Part shown: positions 1-6,078 of the stretch, piece by piece
Position numbering within the stretch: position 1 is the first letter of the stretch
How the letters are laid out: each line of letters begins with the position of its first letter
Source: an uncultured Candidatus Altimarinota bacterium
GTDB taxonomy: Bacteria; Patescibacteriota; Gracilibacteria; BD1-5; UBA2023
Reading direction: 5' to 3'
NCBI GenBank assembly: GCA_938036655.1
Contig: CALHQS010000041.1
Span: 1-8,546 of the forward strand
Length of the DNA: 8,546 nucleotides
Position numbers and translations under genes: made by a program
Notes under the pieces: model-generated
Seen by the model: only the letters and a program-made list of their open reading frames with translations
The model's database searches: none
Told to the model about the DNA's origin: nothing

Positions 1-52
1 CCAGTGACCTACCGGTTAACAGCCGGTTGCTCTACCGCTGAGCTATCGAGGA
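1..52 (-). tRNA. tRNA-Asn(GUU), 3' part cut by window edge
   Basis: On the minus strand the sequence folds as the 5' two-thirds of a tRNA. The acceptor strand is TCCTCGA (52-46), followed by T8 and A9. The D arm has stem GCTC/GAGC and loop AGCGGTA. The anticodon arm ACCGG/CCGGT encloses the loop CTGTTAA, and the T stem begins with ACTGG. The anticodon GUU (18-20 on the plus strand) decodes Asn codons AAC/AAU. U36 followed by A37 is the usual substrate context for t6A. The T loop, the 3' acceptor strand and any CCA lie beyond the left edge. It has its own promoter at 91-118. Confidence 0.94.
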
Positions 53-62
53 ATATATATAG

Positions 63-90
63 AGCGGTATCTCTTGTAGAAGACGCCGCT
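63..90. repeat. Small imperfect hairpin between tsaE and tRNA-Asn
   Basis: Arms AGCGGT (63-68) and GCCGCT (85-90) pair with one G-U, and an inner TCTT (72-75)/AAGA (80-83) closes a GTAG loop. No T run follows on the minus strand, so it is not a typical intrinsic terminator for tsaE. It sits around the expected tRNA transcription start and could be a leader or processing structure. Function is unknown. Confidence 0.4.
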
Positions 91-118
91 ATATTATGAA
101 AAAATTTTGGAAAGTCAA
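91..118 (-). promoter_or_regulatory. Probable promoter of tRNA-Asn
   Basis: On the minus strand there is a -35-like TTGACT (118-113), a 16-bp spacer and a -10-like TAATAT (96-91). The predicted start near 83-85 lies about 30 nt upstream of the mature tRNA 5' end. The element lies in the 81-bp gap between the tsaE stop and the tRNA, so the tRNA need not depend on read-through from tsaE. Confidence 0.6.
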
Positions 119-133
119 ATTTTTTTGAAAAAA

Positions 134-568
134 TTATGATATTTCTTCAATTCGAAAAATTCGTTTTCCAGAATTTTCATCGTACGAAATGAAAATTTTT
201 TTCGTTGGTTGGACGCTTTCACCAAGGATTTCTGGCCATTCAATGAGCGCGATACTTTCGCTATTTTGCACGATTTCATCGCCACCAATCAAATAAAAAT
301 TTTCCAAATCATCGAGCCGATATAAATCAAAATGAAAAACTTTTCCGTGCGTCGCGTCGCTGTATTCTTGATAATATGTGTACGTCGGCGAGCGAACGAT
401 GATTTTTTCGTCATCAAAAAATTTCCGCAAAATCGCACGAATAAAAGTTGTTTTTCCGGCACCCAAATCTCCGTAGAAAAAAATTTTGTCTCATTTTTTG
501 AGTGTTGGGACAATATTTTCAAGTGATTTTTCGTCAGAAATTTCAAAAATCTGTTCATTGTTTTGCAT
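134..568 (-). CDS. tsaE: TsaE, tRNA t6A threonylcarbamoyladenosine biosynthesis ATPase (one in-frame UGA = Gly)
   Basis: TsaE is the P-loop ATPase of the TsaB-TsaD-TsaE complex that puts t6A at position 37 of ANN-decoding tRNAs. The 144-residue reading starts at ATG 566-568 and ends at TAA 134-136, close to the usual family length of about 150. It shows Walker A GDLGAGKTT (residues 33-41), the family signature HFDLYRL and the C-terminal IEWPE. A TGA at 491-493 encodes residue 26 and would truncate a standard-code reading to a 110-residue piece starting inside the P loop. Read as glycine it gives LKKGDKIFFYGDLGAGKTT, which matches the conserved Gly-Asp before the P loop. The start lies 49 bp from the divergent pilus gene start, with a T tract and no Shine-Dalgarno upstream. 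Its own promoter is not clear; CATAAT just upstream could be a -10. Confidence 0.95.
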
Positions 569-586
569 TTTCAAAAAAATTATGAT
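558..586 (+). promoter_or_regulatory. Candidate promoter of the type IV pilus operon
   Basis: A weak -35 TTGTTT (558-563), a 17-bp spacer and a good -10 TATGAT (581-586) would start transcription near 593, about 25 nt before the first pilus gene. An alternative pair is TTGCAT (563-568) and TACGAT (586-591), also 17 bp apart. Either -35 overlaps the tsaE start codon on the other strand, so expression of the two units may interfere. Confidence 0.5.
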
Positions 587-617
587 ACGATACATATGTT
601 ACTAATATTTTTGACTT

Positions 618-1205
618 ATGCAAGAAAATTCACATTTTGCTTCTGACAGCGCCGCGCAAGTGGCGACACAAAGCGTACAAAAAGAGAGTGCCAAAGCATT
701 CAATTTTTCGCTTTTAGCCTTGGTCGCGGTGGCTGTTATTACGGCTGTATTTTTCGCACTTTCGACTTTGACGCAATCGCAAATTTCTGGAAAAAATGAC
801 GAAATTTCGTCAGTAAAATCTAAAATTTCTCTCATTGAAGCCGACAAGAAAAATATCGTTGCCTCGATTATCGCGAGCAACAAACTTTCTCCGTCCGTGA
901 ATCTTTCCAAATTGCTTTCGGATTTCCGCGCGGTGGCGAGCAAATATCAGGTCGCTTTCCAAAATTTTGCCATCAAAAATGATGAAATTACGACCAATCT
1001 GATCGCCCAGAATGACGACAAAGACGCAGCTCAGAAAATCATCGCGATGATGAAAGAATTTGCGCGCTCTGGTCAGCAAGGGAATTTTTCTCTCGAGCCG
1101 ATTTTTAGTCTTGCGGGAAATCGTGCCACACGAACAACGACGGTAACTTTCAAAATTGTGCCAACACAGACGGCGCAACCAACTTCTGAAAATACTTCTA
1201 ACTAA
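618..1205 (+). CDS. PilN/PilO-like type IV pilus inner-membrane alignment protein
   Basis: This is a 195-residue bitopic protein. It has a short polar N-terminus (residues 1-29), one transmembrane helix at about 31-50, a predicted coiled coil rich in K/E/S/I at about 52-82, a globular region, and a Thr/Ser/Gln-rich tail. That architecture, together with its place as first gene before a second similar protein and a PilC homologue, matches PilN/PilO proteins, which link the cytoplasmic PilM ring to the outer part of the pilus machine. Assignment to PilN rather than PilO is inferred mainly from gene order, because sequence motifs in these families are weak. The N-terminal region lacks the PilM-binding motif that I would look for in classical PilN. 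It has no in-frame UGA and ends in TAA six bases before the next gene. Confidence 0.7.
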   Translation: MQENSHFASDSAAQVATQSVQKESAKAFNFSLLALVAVAVITAVFFALSTLTQSQISGKNDEISSVKSKISLIEADKKNIVASIIASNKLSPSVNLSKLLSDFRAVASKYQVAFQNFAIKNDEITTNLIAQNDDKDAAQKIIAMMKEFARSGQQGNFSLEPIFSLAGNRATRTTTVTFKIVPTQTAQPTSENTSN

Positions 1206-1211
1206 TTTTTT

Positions 1212-1808
1212 ATGGCTTTCAATTCTATTTCTACTCTCCAAAAAAATCGAGTGTACGCGCCGATGATTACGGGACTTGCGATTTTGGTCGCGGTGCTCGT
1301 GGCGCGCCCAGCATTTACGGCTTATAGTGAAGCCAAAATGGAACTTCTCGCAACTGAAACAACACTTTCAGAAGAACAATCCAAGCTTTCCAAATTGGAA
1401 GCGGAATCAGCCAAATTGGCGGATGAAAATTCTGAACTTTCCAAAAATGTTGCCAAAATTGCTCGCGAATTTACGCCAAGCGAAATTTTTGAAGTTTTGC
1501 TTTTGGATAACAAATTTACTGTTGCGAGTGCGGTTTCTGGTCAGACAACACCGAGCGTTTCTGTAACGGATGTTGTTGCACAAGCGGGAAGCAAAGAACC
1601 AAGCGGAATTTATCGTGGAACGGTAAATCTCAAAGTTTCAGCAAAAAGCCCAGAACTTATCGCGGCATATTTGGATTTTTTGACTTCTCATCCAAAATTT
1701 GCGTTCACACTGAATGATATTTCACTTCCAATCAATACACAAAATCCTCAAACTGCAGCCACTGAAACAACGGTTGATGTCACTCTCGGGCTGTATTACT
1801 ACCCATAG
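1212..1808 (+). CDS. PilO-like type IV pilus inner-membrane protein
   Basis: This 198-residue protein has a basic N-terminus, a transmembrane helix at about residues 17-34, and a strong heptad-like coiled coil at about 38-85 (repeated L/K/E/S). A compact C-terminal domain contains SPELIAAYLDFLTSHPKF, which resembles the PilO/GspM ferredoxin-like fold, where a helix of this type packs against strands. It would pair with the preceding PilN-like protein to form the periplasm-facing or cell-wall-facing alignment complex. The start follows six T residues (1206-1211) with no Shine-Dalgarno. It ends with TAG, one of two amber stops in the window, 18 bp before the pilC-like gene. Family placement rests on architecture and context. 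Confidence 0.72.
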   Translation: MAFNSISTLQKNRVYAPMITGLAILVAVLVARPAFTAYSEAKMELLATETTLSEEQSKLSKLEAESAKLADENSELSKNVAKIAREFTPSEIFEVLLLDNKFTVASAVSGQTTPSVSVTDVVAQAGSKEPSGIYRGTVNLKVSAKSPELIAAYLDFLTSHPKFAFTLNDISLPINTQNPQTAATETTVDVTLGLYYYP

Positions 1809-1826
1809 TTTTTAAAAAAATTTTTT

Positions 1827-2897
1827 ATGTTTTCTTTTAATAGAGGGGTTTCCTCAAAAGATAAAGTACTTTTTTACGAATCCATTGCCAATCTTTTGGA
1901 TGGTGGTGTGACGCTTCTTGCGGCCTTTAAGGGGTTTGCGAGCCGTCTTCCTGCTGGAAAATTGCGCGATGCCGTAGAAAACACAATTTTCTTCGTTGAA
2001 AGTGGTGATCAGCTCAATACCGCGATGCGAAAATTGCCAGATTTTTATTCTGAGAAAGAAATTGCGATTATCGAATCTGGTGAGCAGACCGGTATGCTCA
2101 AGGATACCTTTAATGCGATTGCCAAAGAACTTCGCAGCAACGAAGAACTCAAATCTAAAGTTGTCGGTGCGCTCACGTATCCGATGGTGATTGTGTTTTT
2201 CTTGATCTTGGCGCTTGTAATCGTGATGGTATACGTGATTCCACAACTCATGCCCGTGATTATTGAAATGGCGACAGAAATTCCTTGGACGACCAAATCT
2301 CTGATGGCGACGAGTGATTTTTTCAGAAATAATTTTGCGCTTATTGTGGGAGTTTTCATCGCTGCGGCACTCATTTTCCGTGGATATGTGATGACGGATT
2401 CTGGAAAAATGTGGTTTGACCGATTCAAGATTTATAATATTGTTTCTGGAAAAGCGTACAAAAATTATCTTATCGTACAGGTGATGGCGACATTTCATTT
2501 GCTTTCATCTTCTGGAGTTGGTATCGTAAAGGCGCTTCGATTGACGGGTACGAGTTCGGGAAATGTATATATGGCGTCAGTGTATCATCGTATTGCTGAT
2601 GCGGTTTCTTCGGGACGAAAAATTTCTGAAGCGATGCAAGAACTCGACAAAGATATGTATATTTTTACGCCAGATATCGTTCAGCTCATTGAATCAGCTG
2701 AAAAAACTTCGACTGTTCATCAGGTGACTTTCAAAATTTCTGAACAATATCGTCGTGAACTCGACGCAGCGCTCGCTACCATGGTAAAACTGATTGAGCC
2801 AGTAGCGCTTCTTGGAGCCGGAGTTTTCGTGATGTGGTTCGCGTTGGCGATTTTCTCGGTTGTGATGCAAATCACACAATCGGCAGGAATTAATTAA
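1827..2897 (+). CDS. pilC: PilC/GspF-family type IV pilus platform protein
   Basis: This is the polytopic inner-membrane platform that couples the assembly and retraction motors to the growing pilus. The 356 residues contain two tandem T2SF cytoplasmic domains, at about 10-115 and 210-320. Each carries the family's E-x-G/S-like signature: IIESGEQTG at 81-89 and LIESAEKTS at 287-295. Membrane segments lie at about 117-145, 168-189 and 323-350. The first is preceded by the classic 'KVVGALTYPMV' turn. It is somewhat shorter than the usual 400 residues because the N-terminus begins almost directly at the first domain. It has no in-frame UGA. It is the only strongly conserved machine component in the operon; no PilB or PilT ATPase is present in the window. 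The start follows six T residues, and the stop is 5 bp from the next prepilin gene. Confidence 0.95.
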   Translation: MFSFNRGVSSKDKVLFYESIANLLDGGVTLLAAFKGFASRLPAGKLRDAVENTIFFVESGDQLNTAMRKLPDFYSEKEIAIIESGEQTGMLKDTFNAIAKELRSNEELKSKVVGALTYPMVIVFFLILALVIVMVYVIPQLMPVIIEMATEIPWTTKSLMATSDFFRNNFALIVGVFIAAALIFRGYVMTDSGKMWFDRFKIYNIVSGKAYKNYLIVQVMATFHLLSSSGVGIVKALRLTGTSSGNVYMASVYHRIADAVSSGRKISEAMQELDKDMYIFTPDIVQLIESAEKTSTVHQVTFKISEQYRRELDAALATMVKLIEPVALLGAGVFVMWFALAIFSVVMQITQSAGIN

Positions 2898-2902
2898 TTT
2901 TT

Positions 2903-3553
2903 ATGAAAAATTTTCTTCGACATTCCCGAAAAAAAGCGTTCACGCTCGTGGAGTTGATGATTGTTATCGTGATTGTTGGAATCCTGATGGGGATGGCGCT
3001 TCTGCCGTACGGCGAATATATGCAGCGCGCGCGACTTTCCAATTCTGTGGATACGATTTCGCAAGAATGGGTGCTCGCACACAAGCAGATTCGTAACGGA
3101 AAAGAATTTTCTGAAACTGAGCCCAATCATGCGAGCGTGATTCTCGAATTTGAAAAATGAAAAAATTTTATCAAAAAATATTGGTACAAAACAGAAACTT
3201 TTTCAGATTCTGACGCGAGTGAGCCTGATCAGGTTGGCCAAGCAAAGCCGGTAGATTTTTCCAAAATTTCTGATACGAGTGTAACGCAGTTCGACAAAGA
3301 AATCGCGTTCGAACAAGATGTTGAGATTTTGTCGTTGGATGGCACGGATGGTACTCCAACGCGAAATTTCACGCCAAGCGCGAATGAAAAAATCTATTAT
3401 GTGATTCAGCCGCCGCAGGCAATTGGAAAATTCTATGATCAGAATTTTTCTGAAATTTCTGAGCCAATGAAAAAAATTATTATCGGCTATCCTGACGCCA
3501 AAAACGCAATTTCTCGAGCTAAAGAAATTTTGCTTCGACCGTATTTGCAATAA
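2903..3553 (+). CDS. Type IV prepilin / pseudopilin (GspH/PilE-like), one in-frame UGA = Gly
   Basis: The full reading is 216 residues, ending at TAA 3551-3553. A class III leader, MKNFLRHSRKKA, is followed by FTLVELMIVIVIVGILMG. Cleavage is expected between Ala12 and Phe13, and Glu17 is the invariant +5 glutamate. Alanine at -1 in place of glycine is tolerated in some pilins but differs from its neighbours. A TGA at 3158-3160 (residue 86) splits the gene under the standard code. The downstream half stays in frame for 130 further codons with normal composition and contains no other UGA, so this is recoding and not decay. The C-terminal part is acidic and soluble, and the protein has no cysteine, unlike the three minor pilins that follow. 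It could be the major subunit or a GspH-type minor pilin; the sequence does not decide this. Confidence 0.9.
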
Positions 3554-3568
3554 AAAATTTTTATTTTT

Positions 3569-4252
3569 ATGAAAAAAATTGCTTTCAGACATTCTCGCTC
3601 GGGTTTTACGCTCATCGAACTTTTGGTTGGAATGACGATTTTTTCCATCGCGATTACGAGTATTTTTCTGCTCTTAGAATCGACGATGAAAAGCGTGCGA
3701 ATTTCGCGAAATGAAGTGATTGTTTCCAATCTTTTGCGCGAACAACTCGAGCTCGTTCGTAATGTTCGTGATGCGAATCTTGCTAAAGGTGCGGCGTGGA
3801 GTGTCGCGAGAATCGATGATGGCGCGGAAACAAATTTTTCCAGCGGAACATTTTTGATAGAAAATGATTTTAGCACGAATGTGACAAAATTTGGAAATGA
3901 TTCGACGGGCAATTTTTCTATTTTGGAAAGCCCTGTCAAAATCAAAAAAGCCAATTTTTCAAGTGATGAAATCGAGAAAAAATTCCAAGAATCGCAGCTT
4001 TGTTTTGATGATTACAAGCGCTATATTCGCTGTGATAGTGATGCACATCGCACACAGTCAGGAACTGCTTTTGCATCGTATACGAATATTTTTCCAATGT
4101 ATTTTGGAAGTGGCGCGACGGGAACAACGACGATTGCCGACGAAAATGATAATCCGCAAGGATTTATCCTTGATGCACGAGTGATTGTTCGCGATGGGAA
4201 TGTGTATCGTGAATATGATGCCAAAACTGCGATTACTGATTGGCAACGATAG
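3569..4252 (+). CDS. PilV-like minor prepilin
   Basis: This 227-residue prepilin has leader MKKIAFRHSRSG, cleavage predicted at Gly12/Phe13, then FTLIELLVGMTIFSIAITSIF with Glu17 as the +5 residue. After the helix comes NLLREQLELVRNVRD, which resembles the 'NLAREGIELVRNIRD' segment common in PilV/GspI-type minor pilins. The mature domain has exactly two cysteines, nine residues apart (LC...RC), a likely disulfide. It ends in TAG 17 bp before the next prepilin gene. Its leader-coding DNA is nearly identical to that of the following gene (30 of 31 bases). Minor pilins of this type prime pilus assembly or decorate the tip. PilV-like is my inference from the post-helix motif and gene order. Confidence 0.85.
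   Translation: MKKIAFRHSRSGFTLIELLVGMTIFSIAITSIFLLLESTMKSVRISRNEVIVSNLLREQLELVRNVRDANLAKGAAWSVARIDDGAETNFSSGTFLIENDFSTNVTKFGNDSTGNFSILESPVKIKKANFSSDEIEKKFQESQLCFDDYKRYIRCDSDAHRTQSGTAFASYTNIFPMYFGSGATGTTTIADENDNPQGFILDARVIVRDGNVYREYDAKTAITDWQR
3583..3613 (+). repeat. 31-bp direct repeat, copy 1 (prepilin leader coding)
   Basis: This stretch encodes FRHSRSGFTL and matches 4284-4314 in 30 of 31 bases, the only difference being a synonymous CGC/CGT. Arginine AGA is shared in both copies although CGA, CGC and CGT are used around it, which suggests recent duplication or gene conversion of the leader. Confidence 0.85.
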
Positions 4253-4269
4253 TCAATTTTTAAAATTTT

Positions 4270-4947
4270 ATGAAAAAAAATAATTTCAGACATTCTCGTT
4301 CGGGTTTTACGCTCGTTGAATTGCTCATTGCGATGACGATTTTTCTGATTATGAGCGCGATGACGATTTTGATCTATTTTCATGTTTCAGAAAATTCTCG
4401 ACGGCTTGCTTTGTCGCGCGAAATTTCTGAAACGGCGCGCCAAATCACGGAACGATTGGCTCAAGATGTACGCGCGGAAGGGATTTTTTTGAATGATGAA
4501 GAAAAATTTGATAACGCGGGACTTTGGAAAGAAAAATTTTTGGAAGATTATAAAAATTCTGGAAGTGAGGTTTTGCCAATCGGAAAAACTGATGACGGAA
4601 AAGTCGCAAAATGGTACGCGTACGGTAAAAAAACAGATTCTGGCGGACTTGAGCCTTGTACGGAGGCCGACAAAAACGATATTGATGTGCATTGTGGCTT
4701 GTATTTGCGTGAAAATAATGAATATTATAATCTCGTGGACGCGTTCCGCAGCGATGAAAAAAGCAAGCGCGTCAAAATCACGGATTTACGATTTTTTGTC
4801 ACGGGTGATGATTATAATACACGAAAAGCCACACTCAAAATGACGCTCGAATTGATGCGTCGCGATGGTGTACCACCTTCGCTTGTGCGTGCTACCAAAA
4901 TGGAAGTCCAGACGACTTTTTCTGAACGACCTTATAAAATTCAATAA
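4270..4947 (+). CDS. PilW/GspJ-like minor prepilin
   Basis: This 225-residue prepilin has leader MKKNNFRHSRSG, cleavage at Gly12/Phe13, then FTLVELLIAMTIFLIMSAMT with Glu17 at +5. The region after the helix, ending in ARQITERLAQDVRAEG, fits PilW/GspJ minor pilins, where a long amphipathic helix precedes a large beta domain. Two cysteines only, eleven residues apart (PC...HC), probably form a disulfide loop. The C-terminal part contains a 'LRFFVTGDD' strand and a positively charged tail. It sits third among the four prepilins, just before the PilX-like gene (2 bp gap), as in many pilV-pilW-pilX clusters. No UGA is used. PilW or GspJ cannot be told apart without a profile search. Confidence 0.85.
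   Translation: MKKNNFRHSRSGFTLVELLIAMTIFLIMSAMTILIYFHVSENSRRLALSREISETARQITERLAQDVRAEGIFLNDEEKFDNAGLWKEKFLEDYKNSGSEVLPIGKTDDGKVAKWYAYGKKTDSGGLEPCTEADKNDIDVHCGLYLRENNEYYNLVDAFRSDEKSKRVKITDLRFFVTGDDYNTRKATLKMTLELMRRDGVPPSLVRATKMEVQTTFSERPYKIQ
4284..4314 (+). repeat. 31-bp direct repeat, copy 2 (prepilin leader coding)
   Basis: This is the second copy of the leader-coding repeat at 3583-3613, with one synonymous change. Similarity falls off sharply on both sides apart from the shared ATGAAAAAAA start and a later ATGACGATTTTT block. Confidence 0.85.
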
Positions 4948-4949
4948 TT

Positions 4950-5963
4950 ATGAGAAAATTTTCAAAACATCGATGATTTTCTATCATCATGGCGCTCGGG
5001 ATTACCGCGATTTTGATGATTGTGGTGACAGGACTTTCCGTGATGTATATGCGAGAATTTAAACTTTCGCGACTTTCGTATGATGAAGTGCTTTCGAGTG
5101 CGTCTTCCGAAGGAATGTTTGAATATGGAATGCTCAAAATCCGCAATCACGCGGATGGATTCGAGGATACGGTAGATTCTTCCGTTCAAGATTTGGACAC
5201 GGAAATGTTTAAAATGACGATGCCACGCTCGGAGTGAATGGAGATGAAATACGAAATTCTGGCGCAGACAGGCTCATATTCTACAAAAATTGAAAAAAAT
5301 GGATTTCTCGTGATTCCGCTTTTTGTGGGAACGGATGAAATTTTATCCAACAAATCCCTCAAACCGCTCAAATGAGATGAAACCAAGCCTTCTACTGGAC
5401 TTGCTGTGAGTGGTCTCAATGCGGATTCTTCGTGGACGATTACCGCGATGAATGGCCAGCAGAGTGTAGCGTTGCAGGGAAGTGGCGCAATCGCGCGCGA
5501 TTCCAAGGGTTCTATCGAACTCAAAGCGTATTTGTGTAGTTATGTAGTTGGCGATAATGTGGAAAAATTTGATTCTGACGAGCCTTGTGCTGAGTCTTCT
5601 AATCCCAAAAAAACCGCCTACAATTCTGCTTCTGAGAATCAAAAAGAAGAACTTCTCTATGTATATCGTATTGACAATGTAAGTGTGAATGATTTTTTGG
5701 ATTCAAGCAAAGAAGAATTTAGAAGTGGAGATCAAAAAACCAAACTCAAGCGCGATTTTCCGTATTTGATTGTTTACAACAATTCTCCTGCCGATTTGTC
5801 CAATGTGCAAGTGACGGCCGATTCGCCATTTACTTTACCAAAATATCAAGTGACAGCGACTGCTACCAAAGGTGACGCGTCTCAGGTTTTCCGCTTTTCA
5901 GAAGACAAATCTCGTGTCTATGATGCACTCAAATACGGATATTATGGCACGGAAGACTTATAA
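4950..5963 (+). CDS. PilX-like minor prepilin with three in-frame UGA = Gly
   Basis: The reading is 337 residues, from ATG 4950 to TAA 5961-5963. It needs three UGA codons read as glycine: 4974-4976 (residue 9), 5235-5237 (96) and 5373-5375 (142). The first creates MRKFSKHRG|FSIIMALG, so the recoded Gly9 is exactly the -1 residue of the prepilin peptidase site. The hydrophobic helix lacks Glu at +5 (Met instead), and the following segment is rich in R, L, S and E; both fit PilX/GspK-type subunits, which often lack that glutamate. There are two cysteines, sixteen residues apart (LC...PC). Under the standard code the gene breaks into pieces that miss the leader. It begins 2 bp after the PilW-like stop and is the last gene before the terminator. 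The C-terminal half is soluble with no domain that I recognise. Confidence 0.88.
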
Positions 5964-5971
5964 TTTTTCTC

Positions 5972-6000
5972 AAAATTCCCGAAAGGGAATTTTTTATTTT
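5972..6000 (+). terminator. Intrinsic terminator of the pilus operon
   Basis: A perfect 9-bp stem AAAATTCCC (5972-5980)/GGGAATTTT (5985-5993) with a GAAA tetraloop is followed by a T-rich tail TTATTTT. It starts 8 bp after the PilX-like stop codon and separates the pilus operon from the kinase unit. Confidence 0.9.
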
Positions 6001-6036
6001 CTTCACAAAAAATTTCTCTTCACAAAAAAATCACAA
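6001..6036 (+). repeat. Short direct repeats upstream of the kinase gene
   Basis: CTTCACAAAAAA at 6001-6012 recurs at 6018-6029 (17-bp offset), and a shortened TCACAA recurs at 6031-6036. They lie just upstream of the candidate -35 box and could bind a regulator, but A-rich DNA produces such matches easily. Confidence 0.35.
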
Positions 6037-6040
6037 TAAA

Positions 6041-6063
6041 AATTTTGGAAATTTTTCAAAATT
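6041..6063. promoter_or_regulatory. Inverted repeat overlapping the kinase promoter (possible operator)
   Basis: AATTTTG (6041-6047) and CAAAATT (6057-6063) form a perfect 7-bp dyad around a 9-bp spacer. It covers the candidate -35 and the promoter spacer, a typical place for a repressor or MerR-type site. AT-rich composition makes chance a real alternative. Confidence 0.35.
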
Positions 6064-6071
6064 CGTATACT
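6045..6071 (+). promoter_or_regulatory. Candidate promoter of the kinase unit, possibly leaderless
   Basis: The -35-like TTGGAA (6045-6050), a 15-bp spacer and the strong -10-like TATACT (6066-6071) predict a start at about 6078-6079, which coincides with the GTG start codon. A leaderless mRNA is therefore likely if this promoter is used. Confidence 0.5.
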
Positions 6072-6078
6072 GAAAATC

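Noticed and set aside
810..1241. Minus-strand open frame of 143 codons opposite the PilN/O-like genes
   Set aside because: It is Arg-rich with no recognisable motif and spans the junction of two genes on the other strand.
1854..2498. Long minus-strand open frame (214 codons) opposite the pilC-like gene
   Set aside because: It lies wholly opposite a strongly conserved gene, is His/Arg/Asn-rich and low in plausibility, and has no family features. It is an antisense shadow.
3158..3330. Programmed frameshift between the two halves of the first prepilin
   Set aside because: Both halves are in the same frame with only one TGA between them, so no frame change is needed.
6001..6036. CRISPR-like or tandem repeat array
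   Set aside because: There are only two full copies of a 12-bp A-rich unit with unequal spacing and no spacer structure.
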